From: a bacterium
GTDB taxonomy: Bacteria; Verrucomicrobiota; Verrucomicrobiia; Limisphaerales; J093
Length of the DNA: 64,000 nt
Direction of reading: 5' to 3'
NCBI GenBank assembly: GCA_021780105.1
Contig: JAJXZJ010000025.1
Location: forward strand, 51,375-115,374
Under the pieces are notes generated by a model, which searched no databases, was not told the origin of the DNA, and saw only the letters and a list, made by a program, of their open reading frames with translations. The number at the start of each line of letters is the position of its first letter. The first letter of the stretch is position 1. The position numbers and the translations under genes are program-made. Shown in pieces: positions 16,562 to 26,674 of the stretch.

Positions 16562-17920
16562 TCAATGAATCATCCCGGTCTGGTAATCGAGGTTGGCCTG
16601 CTGGATAAGCACGGCATAACGGGCGCCGGCATTCTCAATTTGGGCCGAGGTAAGGTTTAACTGCGCCTGGCTCAGCTCGACGATGGAGCTGATGCCGTTG
16701 TCGTAACGCGCCTGAGCGAGAACGTAAGCCTCCGTGGCGTTGCGCATCAACTCCTCCGTCGTGCGGAGTTGTTCCAGCGCGTTGTTGACACCCAGCCAGG
16801 CAATGCGCACATCACGGATCACGTTGTCCTCCGCCGCGCGCAACATGTCGTCCTCCGCCTGCGCCCTCAGCTCGGCTTCCCGCTGCCGCGCGGTGTAAAA
16901 GCCGCCGGCGAAGAGTGGTTCGCTCAACTGGATGCCGGCGGCGGCGTAATTGTCCGGCAGATGCACGTCATGGACCGGCGAGGCGCCGGCGGTGCCGACG
17001 ACTTCGACCGTGGGCAGGCGCGAGTCGCGCTCGGCCCGGGCCAGCCGCTTGGCGGCATCACGCGAATAGCGCAGACTCAGCAATTCCGGACGCTGCGACA
17101 ACGCCGTCTGAATCAGCCCGGAGACGTCGTTCGTGGATTGACCGGCCGGCAACGATTGTTCGACGAGCTGGAATTCGTGAAATTCGCGGTAGCCCAACGC
17201 GGTCGAAAGTGTCGCCATCGCGGCGTCCATGTCGTTCTGCGACTTTTGCAGCAGCAGGCGCGCCTGCTGCACTTCGACCTGGGCAAAGCTCACGTCCAAC
17301 TGTGACCGCAACTTGTTGGTCGCCTTCGCATTGACCTGGTCCAGCACCAACTGGCGCGTGTCGAGGACTTGTTGCGCGACGTGCTCCAAGGCCAGGGTTG
17401 CCAGGGCGTGAAAATAGCTGATGTCCACCTGGAGCAAAACCTGTTCGCGCGTGGTGACCGCGTTCTGGTTTTCGGCTTGCGCCTGGAACTTGGAACTGGC
17501 CGAGAGATTGGCGGTGCGGCCAAAATCGGTGACCAACTGACTGACGGACAGGCCGCCGGCGGCGCGGTCAAAGATGCTCGGGTTGTTCAGCGCGCCGGCC
17601 ATGATGCGTGCGTCCTCGGACCCCGCCCCGACGGCGGTGGCGTAAAGATTCACGCTCGGGAAGAAGGCGGACTGGGTTTGCTTCAAGGCCTGCTTGGCCG
17701 CGAGCGCGCGGTAGTTCGCGGCGGCGATCTGCGGATGATTTTGCAGCGCGATCATCTGCGCGTTCGTCAACGTCAGGACCGGTGGTGCGTTGGTGTCGTC
17801 CGTCCGAACGGACATCTGCGTGTTCGTCAACGTCAGGACCGGTGGCGGGTTGGTGCCGTCCGCCCAAACGGACGCGGAGCCGGGCAGACAAACGGCCAGA
17901 GCCAGAACAAGTTCTTTCAT
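16562..17920 (-). CDS. TolC-family outer-membrane efflux protein
   Basis: A 452-residue outer-membrane channel subunit of a tripartite efflux pump. A signal peptide (MKELVLALAVCLPGSASVWA) is followed by two 20-residue tandem repeats (about residues 17-36 and 37-56, each ending PPVLTLTN.QM). The two OEP repeats follow, with long helices such as DNVIRDVRIAWLGVNNALEQL and the conserved NGISSIVELSQAQLNLTSAQIE near the C-terminus. It ends QANLDYQTGMIH. It is the last gene of the operon that also encodes the RND permease (12 bp upstream) and the periplasmic adaptor, so it is the pump's own exit duct. Confidence 0.93.
   Translation of the reverse strand: MKELVLALAVCLPGSASVWADGTNPPPVLTLTNTQMSVRTDDTNAPPVLTLTNAQMIALQNHPQIAAANYRALAAKQALKQTQSAFFPSVNLYATAVGAGSEDARIMAGALNNPSIFDRAAGGLSVSQLVTDFGRTANLSASSKFQAQAENQNAVTTREQVLLQVDISYFHALATLALEHVAQQVLDTRQLVLDQVNAKATNKLRSQLDVSFAQVEVQQARLLLQKSQNDMDAAMATLSTALGYREFHEFQLVEQSLPAGQSTNDVSGLIQTALSQRPELLSLRYSRDAAKRLARAERDSRLPTVEVVGTAGASPVHDVHLPDNYAAAGIQLSEPLFAGGFYTARQREAELRAQAEDDMLRAAEDNVIRDVRIAWLGVNNALEQLRTTEELMRNATEAYVLAQARYDNGISSIVELSQAQLNLTSAQIENAGARYAVLIQQANLDYQTGMIH
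17754..17873. repeat. In-frame 60-bp tandem duplication in the tolC-like gene
   Basis: Units 17754-17813 and 17814-17873 are 60 bp each and differ at six positions by my count. They encode two 20-residue copies just after the signal peptide. Because the length is a multiple of three, the reading frame is kept. Confidence 0.92.
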
Positions 17921-17932
17921 GGATGGATTAAA

Positions 17933-20900
17933 TCAGGTGGCAACCGAGGTGGGCGCAGCGGCGTCCGGCGAGCCGGCCGCCTGTCCGGCGCGGCGGCGAT
18001 AGATGGCATAATACGCCGCCGGGACAATGAAGACGGTGAGCACCACGGATACGCCCAGGCCGCCAATGATGGCGCGGGCCAGCGGCGCGTAGGCCTCGCT
18101 GCCAGCGCCCAGCGCCAGCGCCATCGGAATCAGCCCGATGAGCGTGGCCAGGGAGGTCATCAACACCGGCCGGAGGCGCACGCGGCAGGCCAGCGCAACC
18201 GCCTCGCGCAACGGCCGGCCTTCCTCGCGCAGCCGGCGGGTAAATTCCACGATGAGGATGCTGTTGGACACCACGATGCCCACCATCATCACCACGCCCA
18301 TCAACGACATGATGTTGAGCGTGGTGCCGGTGAGGAACAGGATGAGCAACACGCCGGTCAGTCCCGTGGGCACCGCCAGCAGAATGAGCAGCGGGTCAAG
18401 GAACGACTGGAACTGCGCAACCAGAATCAGATAAACCAGCACCGTCGCCAGGATCAATCCCAGACCGAAGCTGCGGAAGGAAACCCGCATGGCCTCGGCC
18501 GAACCGCTGATATGCACGCGAATGTTTCCCGGCAAATCCAGGTGTTTGACGATGTCCTGGACGCGGTGAAGCACCTTGCCGATGTCTTCGCCCGAGGGCG
18601 ACACGTAAACATCCATCGTCCGCAAAAGCTGGTAGTGGTCCACCTCGGTCGGCGAGTTCAAGTGAGTGATCTTGCTCACCGTGTCGAGGCGCGTCGGCAG
18701 CGCCGAGTTCGGTCCCCGCAGCGGAACGGAAGCGAGATCGGCCAGGTTTTTCACGTAATCTTCCGGATATTGGACGGTGAGGAAATAGTCGTTGCCGCTC
18801 TTGGGGTCCACCCAGTAGCTCGGCGCAATCATCTGATCGGACGTCAGCGCGGTGATGACGTCGCCGACGATCTCCTTCTCGTTCAAGCCGAGTTCGCTGG
18901 CGCGCATGCGGTCAATGTCCAGTTGCAGTGCCGGGTAATCCACGTCCTGCGGCACCAGCACGTCGCTGACGCCCGGCAGGGCCTGGGTTTTGCGGGCGAT
19001 CTCGGTGGCGATGTCGTGCATCTTGTCCATGTCGTTGCCGGTCACCTGAACATCCAGCGGCGCGGGCATGCCGAGGTTGAGAATCGCGTCCACCAACCCG
19101 CCGGTCTGGAAATACGCGGCGATTTGCGGCAGTTCCTTTCGCAGCCGGGCGCGCACCAGATCCATGTATTGAAAGCTGCTCACCTTGTGACCGTCGTTCA
19201 ACCCCACCTGGACAAACGCGGTGTGCGGTCCCGAGTTCGGCGTGTAGATCGAGGAAAAGCCCGCCTGGACGCCGATGTTGGAAACGATGATTTTCAGATC
19301 CTTCTTGGGAACGACATCCCGGACAATCTGCTCCACCTTCTGCACGTAATCGTCGGTCATCTCGATGCGCGTGCCGGTCGGCGCCTTGAGGTTGATGACG
19401 AACTGGCTCGGATCGGTGCGCGGGAAATACGCTTCGCCGACAAACGGATAAAGACCCAGGCTCAAAACGAACACGCCGGTGATGCCGACGACCGTCGCCG
19501 CGGGCCGGATCAGCGCCAGGTTCAAATAACCCTCGTAGCGGTCGAGCATCCGTTTGAATTGGTGGTTGAACCAGCGGTTGAACCGCCCGCCCCAGCCTTT
19601 CGGTTCGGCGGATTCATGTTCACCGTGTCCCTGGTGAAGTTTGATGAGCTTCGCGCAGAACAGCGGCACCACCGTCATCGCCACGATATACGACGCGAAC
19701 AGCGACAGGATCACCGCCAGCGCCAGCGCCGTGAACAGGAACCGGCTGACGCCGTAAAGGAACGTGACCGGGAAGAACACGATCACCGTCGTCAATGTCG
19801 CCGCCAAGACGGGGAGCGCGACTTCACGCCCCCCGCGCTCGGCGGCAACCTCCGGTGGCTCCCCCATCTCCATGTGGCGGAAAATGTTTTCGAGCACGAC
19901 GACGGAATTGTCAATCAGCCGCGAAAAGGCCAGCGCCAGCCCGCCGAGAATCATCGAGTTGACGGTGCTGTCGCCGATTTGCAGCGCGATGAACGCCGCC
20001 AGCGCGGACAACGGGATGGAGAGAAACACTGCGACCGTCGCCCGCATGGAGCCGAGGAACACCAAAATCATGAGGCCGGTGAGAATCAAGCCGATGGCGC
20101 CTTCGTGAATCAAATTATCAATGGCGTTGCGCACGAACACGGACTGGTCGAACACGACCTTCGTCACGAGTTGTTCGGGCACGTCGAAGAGGTGGCCGAT
20201 GGCTTTCTTGATGCCGTCCACGACCTGGATGGTGTTCGCGTCGCCGCCCTGCTTGAGCACCGGCAGATAGACGGAGGGCTGGCCGTCCACGCGCACGACG
20301 TTGTATTGGATTTCCGCGCCGTCCACCGCCTTGCCGACGTCACCCACGACGACCGGCACGTTGTTGATCGTCTTCAACGGCACCTGGTTGATGTCCTTCA
20401 TGTCGTTGATCTGGCTGTTGACGTAAAGGTTGTAGTCATACGGCCCGATCTTCACGTCGCCGGCGGGCAGGATCAGGTTCGCGTTGTTCACGGTGCGGAC
20501 CACATCCATGACGCTCAACTCATGCGCCTCCAGTTTCAGCGGGTCCACATAAACCATGATTTGCCGGTAGCGGCCGCCAAAGGGCATGGGCACCGACGCG
20601 CCAGGCACGTTGGCGACCTGGTTGCGCACGTCAAACTGGCCGAGGTCGCGCAGTTTGGACTCGCTCAGGCCCTCGCCTTTGAGCGTGATCAAACATACCG
20701 GCAGGCTGGAGGCGTCGAATTTCAAGACCACCGGCGGCAGCGTGCCGGGCGGCAGGCGGCGCAGGTCGGCCATCGCCAGGTTGGCAATGCTGGTGACGGC
20801 GGAGTCGGCGTTGAATCCGGGCTGGAAATAAATCTTGATCAGACTCACGCCCGGCAGCGAACGCGACTCGATGTGGTCCACGCCGCTGGCGAGCGTGAAG

Positions 20901-21103
20901 AAGCGCTCGAACCGGCCGGAAATGTCGGTTTCGATTTGTTCCGGCGGCATGCCGTTGAAGAACGTGGCGACAACCACCACGGGGATTTTGATCGGCGGAA
21001 ACAAGTCCACCGGCATCTTAATCAGGCTCGTCACGCCGACCACGCAGGTGATGAGGCAGATGACGATGATGAGATACGGATAGCGGATGGCAAATTTCGA
21101 CAT
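17933..21103 (-). CDS. RND efflux pump permease (AcrB-type)
   Basis: A 1056-residue inner-membrane RND pump subunit. It has the expected order: TM1 (YPYLIIVICLITCVVGVTSL), a large periplasmic loop, TM2-6, TM7, a second periplasmic loop, and TM8-12 ending with a short cytoplasmic tail. Family marks are PVDLFPPIKIPVV near the start and RPVLMTSLATLIGLIPMALA near the end. The proton-relay positions are altered: TM4 reads RLIDNSVVVLEN (Asp-Asn instead of Asp-Asp) and TM10 reads GIVVSNSILIVEF (Ser in place of the usual Lys). This pattern is familiar from a subgroup of RND permeases. The pump operates with the adaptor and TolC-like proteins of the same operon; cargo is unknown. Confidence 0.95.
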   Translation of the reverse strand: MSKFAIRYPYLIIVICLITCVVGVTSLIKMPVDLFPPIKIPVVVVATFFNGMPPEQIETDISGRFERFFTLASGVDHIESRSLPGVSLIKIYFQPGFNADSAVTSIANLAMADLRRLPPGTLPPVVLKFDASSLPVCLITLKGEGLSESKLRDLGQFDVRNQVANVPGASVPMPFGGRYRQIMVYVDPLKLEAHELSVMDVVRTVNNANLILPAGDVKIGPYDYNLYVNSQINDMKDINQVPLKTINNVPVVVGDVGKAVDGAEIQYNVVRVDGQPSVYLPVLKQGGDANTIQVVDGIKKAIGHLFDVPEQLVTKVVFDQSVFVRNAIDNLIHEGAIGLILTGLMILVFLGSMRATVAVFLSIPLSALAAFIALQIGDSTVNSMILGGLALAFSRLIDNSVVVLENIFRHMEMGEPPEVAAERGGREVALPVLAATLTTVIVFFPVTFLYGVSRFLFTALALAVILSLFASYIVAMTVVPLFCAKLIKLHQGHGEHESAEPKGWGGRFNRWFNHQFKRMLDRYEGYLNLALIRPAATVVGITGVFVLSLGLYPFVGEAYFPRTDPSQFVINLKAPTGTRIEMTDDYVQKVEQIVRDVVPKKDLKIIVSNIGVQAGFSSIYTPNSGPHTAFVQVGLNDGHKVSSFQYMDLVRARLRKELPQIAAYFQTGGLVDAILNLGMPAPLDVQVTGNDMDKMHDIATEIARKTQALPGVSDVLVPQDVDYPALQLDIDRMRASELGLNEKEIVGDVITALTSDQMIAPSYWVDPKSGNDYFLTVQYPEDYVKNLADLASVPLRGPNSALPTRLDTVSKITHLNSPTEVDHYQLLRTMDVYVSPSGEDIGKVLHRVQDIVKHLDLPGNIRVHISGSAEAMRVSFRSFGLGLILATVLVYLILVAQFQSFLDPLLILLAVPTGLTGVLLILFLTGTTLNIMSLMGVVMMVGIVVSNSILIVEFTRRLREEGRPLREAVALACRVRLRPVLMTSLATLIGLIPMALALGAGSEAYAPLARAIIGGLGVSVVLTVFIVPAAYYAIYRRRAGQAAGSPDAAAPTSVAT

Positions 21104-21118
21104 GGCAACGGAAGGTTT

Positions 21119-21817
21119 TCAGGCGCGGCGCCGGCTGACGGCCTCGCGCAGTTTCTCAATGGAAAAATCCCTGGACTGGCACAACGCGATGATTTTCTCG
21201 TCGCGGGCGATGATTTCCTCGGCCGCGGCCGGAACCTCGGCGGCGATCTTGGCGGGGATGGATTGCACGCCGTGCAAATCGCCATGCACCAGCTCGCCGG
21301 AGTGGATTTTCAAACCGCCGATCTCGACCGGCGTGCCAAATTCCACGATGTGAACATAGGCGTGTGAAACGGTGACGGCGCTGGCAAACAGCGGGAACTC
21401 CAGTTGTTTCGCCGCCGGCAGGTCACGCACCGCGCCGTTCGTCACCGCGCCTACGCAGCCGAGGGCGTGCAGGATGTTCACATGCACGGCGCCCAGCAGC
21501 GAGCCAAGCCCGATCTTGGTGGCGACGTCCTGCACCACCACCACGCGCGGCGCGGGCAGCGAAAGAATGTAATCCCACCAGTCGGTTCGGTCGGGATAAC
21601 GGCTGTCCGCCGTCGGCGGCGCCGAGCCGCGCACCTTCACCGTGGCCGCGTAGCCCAGCATGGGCGGCAGCCCGGGAAACAGGCACCGTAATGAGGCGTC
21701 CGCGAACCCCTCGTTGCGGAGTCGCACGTGGAACGTTTCGATGGCGTTGGCCAGGGTGCAGCCGTCCAACTGGCGCAGCCCGTAGATTTGTTCAACCGTG
21801 AGTTTCGTGGGGTTCAT
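21119..21817 (-). CDS. RraA-like / HMG-CHA aldolase family protein inside the efflux operon
   Basis: A 232-residue protein of the RraA/4-hydroxy-4-methyl-2-oxoglutarate aldolase fold. Family marks are YAATVKVRGSAPP, VVVVQDVATKIGLGSLLGAV, the signature GCVGAVTNGAVRDLPA with the conserved Asn/Gly and Arg-Asp, and VHGDLHGVQSIP. The Arg and Asp needed for oxaloacetate or HMG cleavage appear to be present. ATG at 21817 (MNPTKLTVEQIYGLRQ) fits homologues, but an in-frame ATG at 21889 overlaps the adaptor stop in an ATGA and would add 24 residues, so the longer form is possible. Its place between the adaptor and the permease of an RND pump is unusual. It may be an enzyme for the pump's cargo or an RNase E-inhibitor-like regulator; neither is shown. 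Confidence 0.85.
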   Translation of the reverse strand: MNPTKLTVEQIYGLRQLDGCTLANAIETFHVRLRNEGFADASLRCLFPGLPPMLGYAATVKVRGSAPPTADSRYPDRTDWWDYILSLPAPRVVVVQDVATKIGLGSLLGAVHVNILHALGCVGAVTNGAVRDLPAAKQLEFPLFASAVTVSHAYVHIVEFGTPVEIGGLKIHSGELVHGDLHGVQSIPAKIAAEVPAAAEEIIARDEKIIALCQSRDFSIEKLREAVSRRRA

Positions 21818-21885
21818 GGTTTGATCGTTCAGGTCGTGTCCTGCCGGGTTCCGCTTCCGCGCCGCAACCAGGCGCAGGCGGATTT

Positions 21886-23073
21886 TCATGGCGCAGTCGC
21901 CTTGGCAAGGGTTTGGAGCTGCGGTGCGACCGTCTCGCCGGCTTGAAAAGCGCCGCGCTTGCCGATCACCACCAGGTCGCCTTCCTTCAGGCCGGACAAC
22001 ACCTCATACTCGAACGGCGTTTCCAGGCCGAGCTTGACGGTGCGTTGTGCGATCTGGTTGTCGCGGTTGACGACCATGACCGTCGGGGTGTCGCCCATGT
22101 TGACGGCCTGGATGGGAATGGCCAGCGCGCCGGGGCGTTTTTCCACCGTCAGGCGCAGTTTGGCATACATGCCCGGCATGATCTCCAGGTCGGGATTGGG
22201 CACTTCGATTTCCGTGATCATCTTGCGGGTCTTGTCATCCACGTCATACGTGAAACGCGAAATCGTGCCGGTGAAGGTCTTGCCGTTGAGCGAATCCACG
22301 CGCACGGACACCTTGTCCCCGACCTTCACGTCCTTCACGTAGTCCACGGTGACGGGGAAATCCAGCCGCAGGTGGTAATTGTCCGAAACGCGGACGAGCG
22401 GCAACGCCTGGGTGTCGGACGAAGTGCCGGCCTGGATGAGCGCTCCCGGATCGGCGTAGCGGCGCGTGACGACGCCGTCGAACGGCGCCCAAATGTTGGT
22501 GTAGGCGGAGAGCGTCAGGTATTTGCCCACCTCGGCCTTGGCGGCGGCAATCGCGGCCGCGGTGCTCTGCTCGTTGGCTTCGGCGGTGTCAATGTCCTGT
22601 TGAGCCACAAGGTTGGTATGCTGCCGGTTGACCGCCTGCAGCCGTGTGTAAATCAGGTGCGCGTTGGTGTAATCCGCCTCGGCCTTCAACTCGACGGCGA
22701 TGGCGCTGTGCATTTCATCCTCCAACTCCGGCACTTCGAGCGTGGCCAGCAACTGGCCGGCCTTCACCTTGTCACCGAAATCCACGCTTATCTGGCTCAC
22801 GTAGCCCGAGACTTTCGCGTGTAACTCCACCTCCGCGTAGGGGCGGAACTCCGCCAGATACTCCACTTGCTTGGAAAGATCTTCGCGGCTCACTTTCACC
22901 ACGGCCACCGTGGGCACCACCGCCGGGCCAGCCGTCGAGGCGGCGTTGCCACGCTCGCGGCGCATCACCCAGAACGTGGCCAGGCCGATGACGACGGCGG
23001 CCAGCAGGACGGCCAGTCCGGCTCGGAAGGGGGATCGTTTTTCTTTGGTTTCGTGCTTGGGGTCGTGGTTCAT
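21886..23073 (-). CDS. RND efflux periplasmic adaptor (membrane fusion protein)
   Basis: A 395-residue HlyD/AcrA-type adaptor. A cytoplasmic start (MNHDPKHETKEKRSPFRAG) leads into one membrane anchor (LAVLLAAVVIGLATFWVM); there is no lipobox. The barrel-sandwich hybrid halves are VELHAKVSGYVSQISVDFGDKV and TLSAYTNIWAPFDGVVTRRY, separated by an alpha-hairpin (ELEDEMHSAIAVELKAEADY... onward) that contacts TolC. The beta-barrel and membrane-proximal domains follow, ending with GLKEGDLVVIGKRGAFQAGE. It links the RND permease to the outer-membrane channel. Upstream is the sensor kinase gene with an 18-bp gap; downstream the RraA-like gene may be translationally coupled by ATGA. Confidence 0.94.
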   Translation of the reverse strand: MNHDPKHETKEKRSPFRAGLAVLLAAVVIGLATFWVMRRERGNAASTAGPAVVPTVAVVKVSREDLSKQVEYLAEFRPYAEVELHAKVSGYVSQISVDFGDKVKAGQLLATLEVPELEDEMHSAIAVELKAEADYTNAHLIYTRLQAVNRQHTNLVAQQDIDTAEANEQSTAAAIAAAKAEVGKYLTLSAYTNIWAPFDGVVTRRYADPGALIQAGTSSDTQALPLVRVSDNYHLRLDFPVTVDYVKDVKVGDKVSVRVDSLNGKTFTGTISRFTYDVDDKTRKMITEIEVPNPDLEIMPGMYAKLRLTVEKRPGALAIPIQAVNMGDTPTVMVVNRDNQIAQRTVKLGLETPFEYEVLSGLKEGDLVVIGKRGAFQAGETVAPQLQTLAKATAP

Positions 23074-23091
23074 GGTGGGAGGTGAAACATT

Positions 23092-24504
23092 TCAGGGTTT
23101 GGCCAGGGGAAGTTCAACGCGGAAGCGGCTGCCGGTGGCGGGCTTGCTCTGTGCCTCGACGGTCGCGCCATGCGCCGTGCAAATGGATTTGACGATGGCC
23201 AGGCCAAGTCCCGCGCTTTCGGAATCGGCGGAACGGCTCCGGTCCACCCGGAAAAAACGGTCGAAGACATGGGGCAGCGCCGCCGGGGGAATCCCGATGC
23301 CGTTGTCCTCCACCTCCATGAGGACGTGGCTGTTGACGGCACGGACGCGCAACTGGATGGCGCCGTTGTCCGGCGTGTATTTGATGGCGTTGTCGAGGAG
23401 GTTCACCACCACCTGTTTCAGCCGCACGCGGTCCCCCTCCACCGGAGCGGGTTGGTTGGCGTCGCAGGTGATGGCGATCCCCTTGTCCTCGGCGAGTAAA
23501 CTCATCTGCTCGGCGGTGCTGCGGGCCAGTTCCGCCAGGTCGAGCCGCGCCCAGTCGGTTTGCGCCTCGCCGGCGTCGAGCCGTGAGAGCGTGAACAACT
23601 GCTCCACGATCCGGCTCAGGTGCATGGCTTCCTCCAGCAGGCTGGCGGCGCGCTCGCGCACCTCGGCGTCGAGACGCGCGTCTTCCATCAGATTTTCCAA
23701 CTCGCCGCGCAGCACCGTCAACGGCGTGCGCAGCTCGTGCGAGGCGTCGGCGACGAAGCGTTTGGAGTTTTGAAACGCGTCGTCGAGCCGGGCAATCATG
23801 CGGTTGAGCGCCACGGACAACTGCGCCAGTTCATCGCCGCTGTGGGACACGGGCAGCCGTTCGCTCAGGTTGTGGTGGGTGATCTGCTCGGCGGCGCGCG
23901 TGATGTGCTGCACCGGTGTCAGCGCCCGCCGCACCAGCCAGTAGCCGCCGGCCGTGATGACGGCCACCGCCAGCGGCAGGCCCCAGACGAGTTGGAGGAA
24001 CAGATGATCGAGCATGGTCTGCACGGGGGCCAGGGGCACCCCAAATTCGACCAGGTAGCTGCTTTGGGCCGTCAGCGGATACCGCAGCACGGCGACAAGC
24101 AGCGTCTTGCCGTCGGCGAGCTTCAACCGGCGCGCGGATTCCCCGCGTAACCGCGCCAGCGACAGCCTCGGCACGTCGGCGGGCGTGAAACCGCCGTCCT
24201 TGGGCGCGCCGGAGAGATACATCACCGTGCCGTCCCCGCGCGTGATGCGGATGAAGCGGTTGTTGACCTCCGGCTCATACCAGTCCTTCACCTGGCTGGC
24301 CACGTAGGCTTCGCCTGTCTGCGGGGCGTGTGCGAGCAGCGCGCTGGCGATCTGGCGCGCCCGGCGTTCCTGGGACTTGAGCAGGTCGTTTTCGAGGAAA
24401 TAGCGCAGGTCGAGATACAGCAGCGCGCACAACAGCGCAAAAATTCCGGTGAGCAGGGCGGCATACCCTGCCACAAGCCGGAAGCTGATCGAGCGCGTGT
24501 TCAT
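23092..24504 (-). CDS. Sensor histidine kinase of the efflux operon (CusS/QseC type)
   Basis: A 470-residue membrane-bound sensor kinase. The first membrane segment is at about residues 7-30 and the second follows a periplasmic sensor loop of roughly 125 residues (SQLVWGLPLAVAVITAGGYWLV region near 170-190). A HAMP linker follows, then the phosphoacceptor box FVADASHELRTPLTVLRGE, N box NLLDNAIKYTPDNG, G1 VEDNGIGIP and G2 SAGLGLAIVKSICTAHG. A GTG at 24510 overlaps the response regulator stop and could be the true start; ATG at 24504 is used here. It should sense an envelope signal, possibly a metal or toxic compound, and phosphorylate the regulator encoded just upstream. Confidence 0.94.
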   Translation of the reverse strand: MNTRSISFRLVAGYAALLTGIFALLCALLYLDLRYFLENDLLKSQERRARQIASALLAHAPQTGEAYVASQVKDWYEPEVNNRFIRITRGDGTVMYLSGAPKDGGFTPADVPRLSLARLRGESARRLKLADGKTLLVAVLRYPLTAQSSYLVEFGVPLAPVQTMLDHLFLQLVWGLPLAVAVITAGGYWLVRRALTPVQHITRAAEQITHHNLSERLPVSHSGDELAQLSVALNRMIARLDDAFQNSKRFVADASHELRTPLTVLRGELENLMEDARLDAEVRERAASLLEEAMHLSRIVEQLFTLSRLDAGEAQTDWARLDLAELARSTAEQMSLLAEDKGIAITCDANQPAPVEGDRVRLKQVVVNLLDNAIKYTPDNGAIQLRVRAVNSHVLMEVEDNGIGIPPAALPHVFDRFFRVDRSRSADSESAGLGLAIVKSICTAHGATVEAQSKPATGSRFRVELPLAKP

Positions 24505-24506
24505 GC

Positions 24507-25187
24507 TCACATTGCCGGCTCGTGCGTCAGGCTGTAGCCCACGCCGCGCACGGTGCGCAGCAGTTTGATCGGAAAGGCGTCGTCCACCTTGGCGCGCAGG
24601 TGCCGCACGTAAACGTCCACGATGTTCGTCATGCCCTGGAAACTCTGATCCCAGACGTGTTCGATGATCATCGTGCGGGAAAAGACCCGGCCCGGATGCG
24701 TCGCGAGGTATTCGAGCAGCGCGTATTCCTTGGCCGTCAGCTCGATCTTCCGCCCGGCGCGCTTCACCGATTGCGCCAGCCGGTCAATCTCCAGGTCCGC
24801 CACCCGCAGCACGCTGGCACGGTTCACCGGCCCCCGCCGCAACAATGCCTTCACCCGCACCAGCAGCTCGGCGAAGGCGAACGGCTTGGTCAGGTAATCG
24901 TCCGCGCCCAGCTCGAAGTTCTTCACCTTGTCGTCCATGCTGTCGCGCGCCGTGAGGATCAGGATGGGGACCTGCTGGTTTTTGCGCCGGACACGGTCCA
25001 GAATCTCCGTGCCGCTCATCCCCGGCAGCATCAGATCCAGGATGATGATGTCGTAGTCGTAGGCCCCAGCCATCTCCCAGCCGGCGCGGCCGTCGAGGCA
25101 GACATCCACGGCAAAGCGCTCGGCCTTCAGGCCGCGCTCGACGAAGTCGGCCACTTTCTTCTCATCTTCAACAAGCAGGATTCGCAT
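24507..25187 (-). CDS. OmpR-family response regulator of the efflux operon (CusR/QseB type)
   Basis: A 226-residue two-component regulator. The receiver domain has the acidic pair in LLVEDEKKV, phosphoacceptor Asp51 in IIILDLMLPGMSG, Thr in LILTARDS and Lys in DYLTKPFAF. The winged-helix DNA-binding domain covers about residues 128-222, with ELTAKEYALLEYLATHPGRV and NIVDVYVRHLRAKVD in its recognition helix and RTVRGVGYSL at the end. It is the first gene of the six-gene minus-strand operon, so it probably regulates its own pump. The short upstream region contains two TGATTAAAA copies 22 bp apart that could be its binding site. Confidence 0.95.
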   Translation of the reverse strand: MRILLVEDEKKVADFVERGLKAERFAVDVCLDGRAGWEMAGAYDYDIIILDLMLPGMSGTEILDRVRRKNQQVPILILTARDSMDDKVKNFELGADDYLTKPFAFAELLVRVKALLRRGPVNRASVLRVADLEIDRLAQSVKRAGRKIELTAKEYALLEYLATHPGRVFSRTMIIEHVWDQSFQGMTNIVDVYVRHLRAKVDDAFPIKLLRTVRGVGYSLTHEPAM

Positions 25188-25220
25188 AATCGGCTACGAA
25201 CACAGGTATAGACTCGGCAC

Positions 25221-25251
25221 TGATTAAAAGGCCACAAACACCTGATTAAAA
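25221..25251 (-). promoter_or_regulatory. Candidate response-regulator site: paired TGATTAAAA direct repeats
   Basis: TGATTAAAA occurs at 25221-25229 and again at 25243-25251, starts 22 bp apart, that is about two helical turns. The pair lies 34-64 bp upstream of the response regulator start in an AT-rich patch. OmpR-family proteins often bind direct repeats of this spacing class, but the assignment is inferred. Confidence 0.4.
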
Positions 25252-25447
25252 TTCATTCATAAAATCCGACGCCGCCCACGCCGTGGCAATTGAAATAAAT
25301 GAAGATGGCTGCCCGCCGTTCGCCGGTGAAGGCTTGGGACCGGCGGTTGCGAACCGAACGGCAACGTTTCTGGCGGAACGCCGCCGGGGCGGACGGGCGC
25401 GCATTTCCGCTTTGCGTCGGCGGCGGGTCCGCCTTTTACTACCCGGC

Positions 25448-26674
<1,227 letters not shown>

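Noticed and set aside
16218..16565. Minus-strand 115-codon frame between porin and TolC-like gene
   Set aside because: It runs through a palindrome and then into AT-rich promoter-like DNA, with no signal or motif.
17369..21367. Plus-strand open frame of 1332 codons
   Set aside because: It is antisense to the RND permease and TolC-like genes, rich in His/Arg/Asp from reverse reading of high-GC codons, and has no domain. It is a shadow frame.
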